Shown piece after piece: positions 61,379 through 64,000 of a stretch of 64,000 nucleotides of DNA (position 1 is its first letter; each line of letters starts with the position of its first letter). The notes under the pieces were generated by a model. That model was not told where the DNA came from and searched no databases. It saw nothing but the letters and a program-made list of their open reading frames with translations. The position numbers and the translations under genes were made by a program. Source of the DNA: Imperialibacter sp040222815 (GTDB lineage Bacteria; Bacteroidota; Bacteroidia; Cytophagales; Cyclobacteriaceae); contig NZ_JAVKCH010000040.1 of NCBI RefSeq assembly GCF_040222815.1, positions 372,001 to 436,000 of the forward strand, given 5' to 3'.

Positions 61379-61978
61379 GTGGCGGGCAAAGACCATCTGT
61401 ATTTTATCATTCATAAGCCTTACGGCGTGCTGAGCCAGTTCACCGACGAGGACAGCAACCCGGGTCTGGGCACCATATTCAAGCTGCCAAAGGACGTGTA
61501 TCCCGTTGGTCGCCTCGATACCGACAGCGAGGGTTTGTTAATACTTACTAACGACAAATCGCTTAATGCAAGGTTGCTCCACCCGAGCAATGAGCACAAG
61601 CGCACTTATTGGGTGGAAGTGGAAGGAACTGTGCAGCACAAGGCCTTAGAAGACCTGGCTGAAGGCCCAACGATTCGAATTAAAGGCAAGGAACATCGTA
61701 GCCTGCCTGTGGAAGCCAAGATTGTGGACGCATCCGATAAGCTGGCTGACAGAAACCCTCCTGTTAATCACAAAAAATACACAGAGACCACGTGGCTGGA
61801 GTTGAAACTTACTGAAGGGAAGAACCGGCAGGTGCGGCGCTTGACGGCGGCAGTTGGGCATCCTACGCTCAGGCTGGTGAGAGTGGCTATTGAGGAGTTG
61901 AGTCTTTTTCCGTTGAAATCGGGAGAAATAACGCAGGTGTCGGGGAGTGTGTTGATGAGAAAGTTACATTTGGGGTGA
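61379..61978 (+). CDS. rluE: RsuA/RluE-family rRNA pseudouridine synthase
   Basis: 199 residues with a GTG start (MAGKDHLYFIIHKPYGVLSQ). The catalytic Asp is in GRLDTDSEGLLILTND, the family motif II, and the NRQVRRLTAAVGHPTLRLVR block is conserved. There is no S4 domain, which fits RluE (23S rRNA U2457) rather than RsuA or RluB. The gene symbol is a best match, not a certainty. Confidence 0.82.
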   Translation: MAGKDHLYFIIHKPYGVLSQFTDEDSNPGLGTIFKLPKDVYPVGRLDTDSEGLLILTNDKSLNARLLHPSNEHKRTYWVEVEGTVQHKALEDLAEGPTIRIKGKEHRSLPVEAKIVDASDKLADRNPPVNHKKYTETTWLELKLTEGKNRQVRRLTAAVGHPTLRLVRVAIEELSLFPLKSGEITQVSGSVLMRKLHLG

Positions 61979-62031
61979 TATGAAAAAGTCAGCCCTTCAT
62001 TCAAAGGCTTTTTTTTGTAAATTTGTTTTGA

Positions 62032-62265
62032 ATGAAAACGATCACTCTAAATAATATACCGGACGATATCGATGAAAAAGAGGTATCGATGATTGTGGCT
62101 GCGAAGCTTTTTGATGAAGGGAAGCTATCATCAGGACAGGCAGCGGCACTTGTCGGCATATCTAAAAGGGAATTCATTGAAAAAGTCGGTCAATATGGTG
62201 TATCCATATTTCAGCAATCACCTGAAGATTTGCTAAGAGATTTTGAAAATGCCAGCAAGCGCTAG
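62032..62265 (+). CDS. UPF0175-family small protein (antitoxin-like)
   Basis: 77 residues: IPDDIDEKEVSMIVAAKLFD followed by LSSGQAAALVGISKREFIEK, the UPF0175 core with a helix-turn-helix-like segment. The downstream DUF3368 gene overlaps its end by 17 nt. Such pairs are regarded as toxin-antitoxin-like; here this gene would be the antitoxin and possible repressor (inference). Confidence 0.8.
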   Translation: MKTITLNNIPDDIDEKEVSMIVAAKLFDEGKLSSGQAAALVGISKREFIEKVGQYGVSIFQQSPEDLLRDFENASKR

Positions 62266-62716
62266 AATCATTATCGCTGATACAAGTTGCCTCATTGCTC
62301 TCTCAAAAATCGACCTGCTCCACATCATTCAACAGCTTTTTGAGACAGTATCAATTACTCCTGAGGTTCAGAAAGAGTATGGAGCGAACCTCCCGGACTG
62401 GATCATTATTCAAAAAGTAGCGGATTTCTCATTGAAAGCCAAGCTAGACAAAGTCCTCGATTCAGGCGAAGCCAGCTCAATTGCCTTAGCTCTTGAAGTA
62501 AGTGATTCTATGGTCGCATTGGACGAATCTAAAGGAAGAAAAGTTGCCGAAGCCTATAATGTTCCAATTATTGGCACGCTGGCCATCCTCCTTCTTGGCA
62601 AAGAAAAAGGTCTCCTAAATACAATAAAACCATACGTGACTGCTCTGGTAGAAAATGGCTTTAGACTATCTCCAAAATTGATTGCTACCATTCTGAAAGC
62701 CGCAAATGAAAACTAA
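62249..62716 (+). CDS. DUF3368-family PIN-like protein (toxin-like)
   Basis: 155 residues from the ATG giving MPASARIIIADTSCLIALSK; a TTG two codons earlier is possible. PIN-like acidic residues are in place: Asp in IIADTSCLI, Glu in DSGEASSIALA and Asp-Glu in MVALDESKGRKVAE. PIN proteins are RNases, so a type II toxin role with the overlapping UPF0175 gene is likely but unproven. Overlaps the methyltransferase start by 11 nt. Confidence 0.82.
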   Translation: MPASARIIIADTSCLIALSKIDLLHIIQQLFETVSITPEVQKEYGANLPDWIIIQKVADFSLKAKLDKVLDSGEASSIALALEVSDSMVALDESKGRKVAEAYNVPIIGTLAILLLGKEKGLLNTIKPYVTALVENGFRLSPKLIATILKAANEN

Positions 62717-64000
62717 CTTCCCCGCATCATTTTCAAACAGGTTGCAAGCACAAATGGGAGCCGAGGCGTCGTTGCTGCTTGATGCTTTGTCTACCACCTC
62801 CCCTACCTCTATTCGTATTAATCCCACCAAGTTTCATGCGCCGGTGCTGCTGGAAAGAGTGCCCTGGTCGTCCCATGGCTACTACCTGGAAGAAAGACCT
62901 TCTTTCACGCTCGATCCACTAATGCATGCCGGGGCCTACTATGTGCAGGAAGCAAGCTCCATGTTTCTGGAAGAGGTAGTCAGGCAGTCGGTTGATCTTG
63001 AGCAGCCGCTCAGGGTGCTCGACCTCTGTGCAGCCCCCGGTGGCAAATCGACGCTGCTGGCATCGCTGCTCAGTAGGGAATCTTTGCTTGTATCCAACGA
63101 GGTAATCAAAAGTCGGGCGGAGATACTGGCGGAGAACCTGACCAAGTGGGGTGCTCCGAATGTAGTGGTGAGCAACAACGACCCCAGGGACTTCGACAGG
63201 CTGGAAGGCTTTTTTGATGTGATAGTCGTGGATGCGCCCTGCTCCGGCGAAGGGCTGTTTCGCAAAGACCCCAATGCCATCAACGAGTGGTCGCCTGACA
63301 ATGCCCACCTCTGCTCCGACCGGCAACGGCGGATTTTGATGGATGTGTGGCCTGCTCTGAAACCAGGCGGCGTGCTGATATACAGTACATGCACCTATAA
63401 TCCGGCAGAAAACGAAAAGAATATCCAATGGCTTTCAGAACAAACGCAGCTGGAAGCGCTGCCTCTGGAGGTAGATCCTGCCCTGCAAATCAAAGAAGTA
63501 GAAGCCGCCAACAACATTGCTGGCTATCAATTCATGCCTCACCTGACCAAAGGAGAAGGCTTCTTTGTCTGCGCTGTGAGGAAGCTGGATGGCGAGGAAT
63601 GGCAAGCTCCGAGAAAAGACAAGTTTCCGCTGGCCCCGACCGGGAAGAAAGAACAAGCGGAAGTCGCTCCCTGGCTGACCGATGAAAGGGATTATTTTCA
63701 GCACTATGAAAATATCCTGGCGCTGCCGACAGGCGATAATGAATCCTGGGGTGCAGTGATCAGAGAGTTGAGGATCGTGCAAGCGGGTGTGCTGGTAGCT
63801 GAGATCAAGAAAAAGAACCTGGTGCCTGCTCCTGCTCTTGCGCTCTCAATAATTTTCAAAAAAGACGCTTTCCCAGCCTGGGAGCTCGACCTGAGACAGG
63901 CCCTGCAATACCTCCGCAAAGAGGAATGGCCCATCGATAGAGAAAAAGACGGCTGGCACCTGATGTGCTATGAGCAGTTGCCCCTGGGTTGGATCAAACG
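62706..64000 (+). CDS. RsmF/NOL1-NOP2-Sun family rRNA m5C methyltransferase (3' end outside window)
   Basis: 431 codons visible from the ATG giving MKTNFPASFSNRLQAQMGAE. SAM-binding motif LDLCAAPGGKSTLLASLL, catalytic Cys in DAPCSGEGLFRKDP and the second Cys in YSTCTYNPAENE identify a two-cysteine RNA:5-methylcytosine methyltransferase. The sequence after about residue 300 fits the RsmF-type C-terminal extension. It begins inside the end of the PIN-like gene. The end is cut by the window, not by mutation. Confidence 0.92.
   Translation, partial: MKTNFPASFSNRLQAQMGAEASLLLDALSTTSPTSIRINPTKFHAPVLLERVPWSSHGYYLEERPSFTLDPLMHAGAYYVQEASSMFLEEVVRQSVDLEQPLRVLDLCAAPGGKSTLLASLLSRESLLVSNEVIKSRAEILAENLTKWGAPNVVVSNNDPRDFDRLEGFFDVIVVDAPCSGEGLFRKDPNAINEWSPDNAHLCSDRQRRILMDVWPALKPGGVLIYSTCTYNPAENEKNIQWLSEQTQLEALPLEVDPALQIKEVEAANNIAGYQFMPHLTKGEGFFVCAVRKLDGEEWQAPRKDKFPLAPTGKKEQAEVAPWLTDERDYFQHYENILALPTGDNESWGAVIRELRIVQAGVLVAEIKKKNLVPAPALALSIIFKKDAFPAWELDLRQALQYLRKEEWPIDREKDGWHLMCYEQLPLGWIK

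Overview
The window looks like a chromosomal segment of a Bacteroidota member, most likely order Cytophagales. Three things point there: the conserved tRNA-tuf-secE-nusG-rpl-rpoBC-str block with a DUF3467 gene between rpoC and rpsL; promoters of the Bacteroidetes type (TTTG, about 19-20 nt, TAnnTTTG); and a giant SprB-repeat protein with a C-terminal type IX secretion sorting domain. The species cannot be named from the sequence.

Layout. 1-16560 (minus strand) is the translation/transcription superoperon. In transcription order it runs tRNA-Tyr, tRNA-Gly, tRNA-Thr, tuf, tRNA-Trp, secE, nusG, rplK, rplA, rplJ, rplL, rpoB, rpoC, DUF3467, rpsL, rpsG, fusA (cut by the window start). 16600-28250 is housekeeping: M1 aminopeptidase, biotin-carrier protein, pyrH-frr, an ECF sigma/anti-sigma pair in one operon with gmk and nadD, ahcY, birA, rsfS and ftsH. 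28261-31700 carries lpxH, a secreted protein, a TolC-like protein and a small unknown gene. 32200-38990 is a complete histidine-utilisation locus (hutHUIG) with a divergent LysR regulator.

38990-39640 is a gene-free block of two-hairpin repeats split by a probable 182-bp MITE. 39638-43680 holds plsC-gatC and a 999-residue TPR membrane protein. A Tat-exported Gfo/Idh oxidoreductase follows, then a group II intron sitting in the T-tract of the terminator of the 1653-residue adhesin gene. Next to the adhesin is a LytTR response regulator/histidine kinase pair. Both that operon and the adhesin gene are preceded by direct repeats with an exact 21-nt period, the geometry expected of LytTR operators; this is the most coherent new regulatory hypothesis here.

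54900-64000 holds a lipoprotein phosphatase/nuclease, a second MITE (20-bp perfect TIRs, 10-bp target duplication), an M24 peptidase, a rhuM pseudogene with an internal deletion, more two-hairpin repeats, a thioesterase, a dicarboxylate/amino-acid symporter, a pseudouridine synthase, a UPF0175/DUF3368 toxin-antitoxin-like pair, and an rRNA m5C methyltransferase cut by the window end.

No CRISPR array, prophage or known multi-gene defence system was seen. The unusual content is regulatory (LytTR arrays, attenuator-like hairpins, an orphan terminator) and repetitive (palindromic repeats, two non-autonomous elements, a group II intron).
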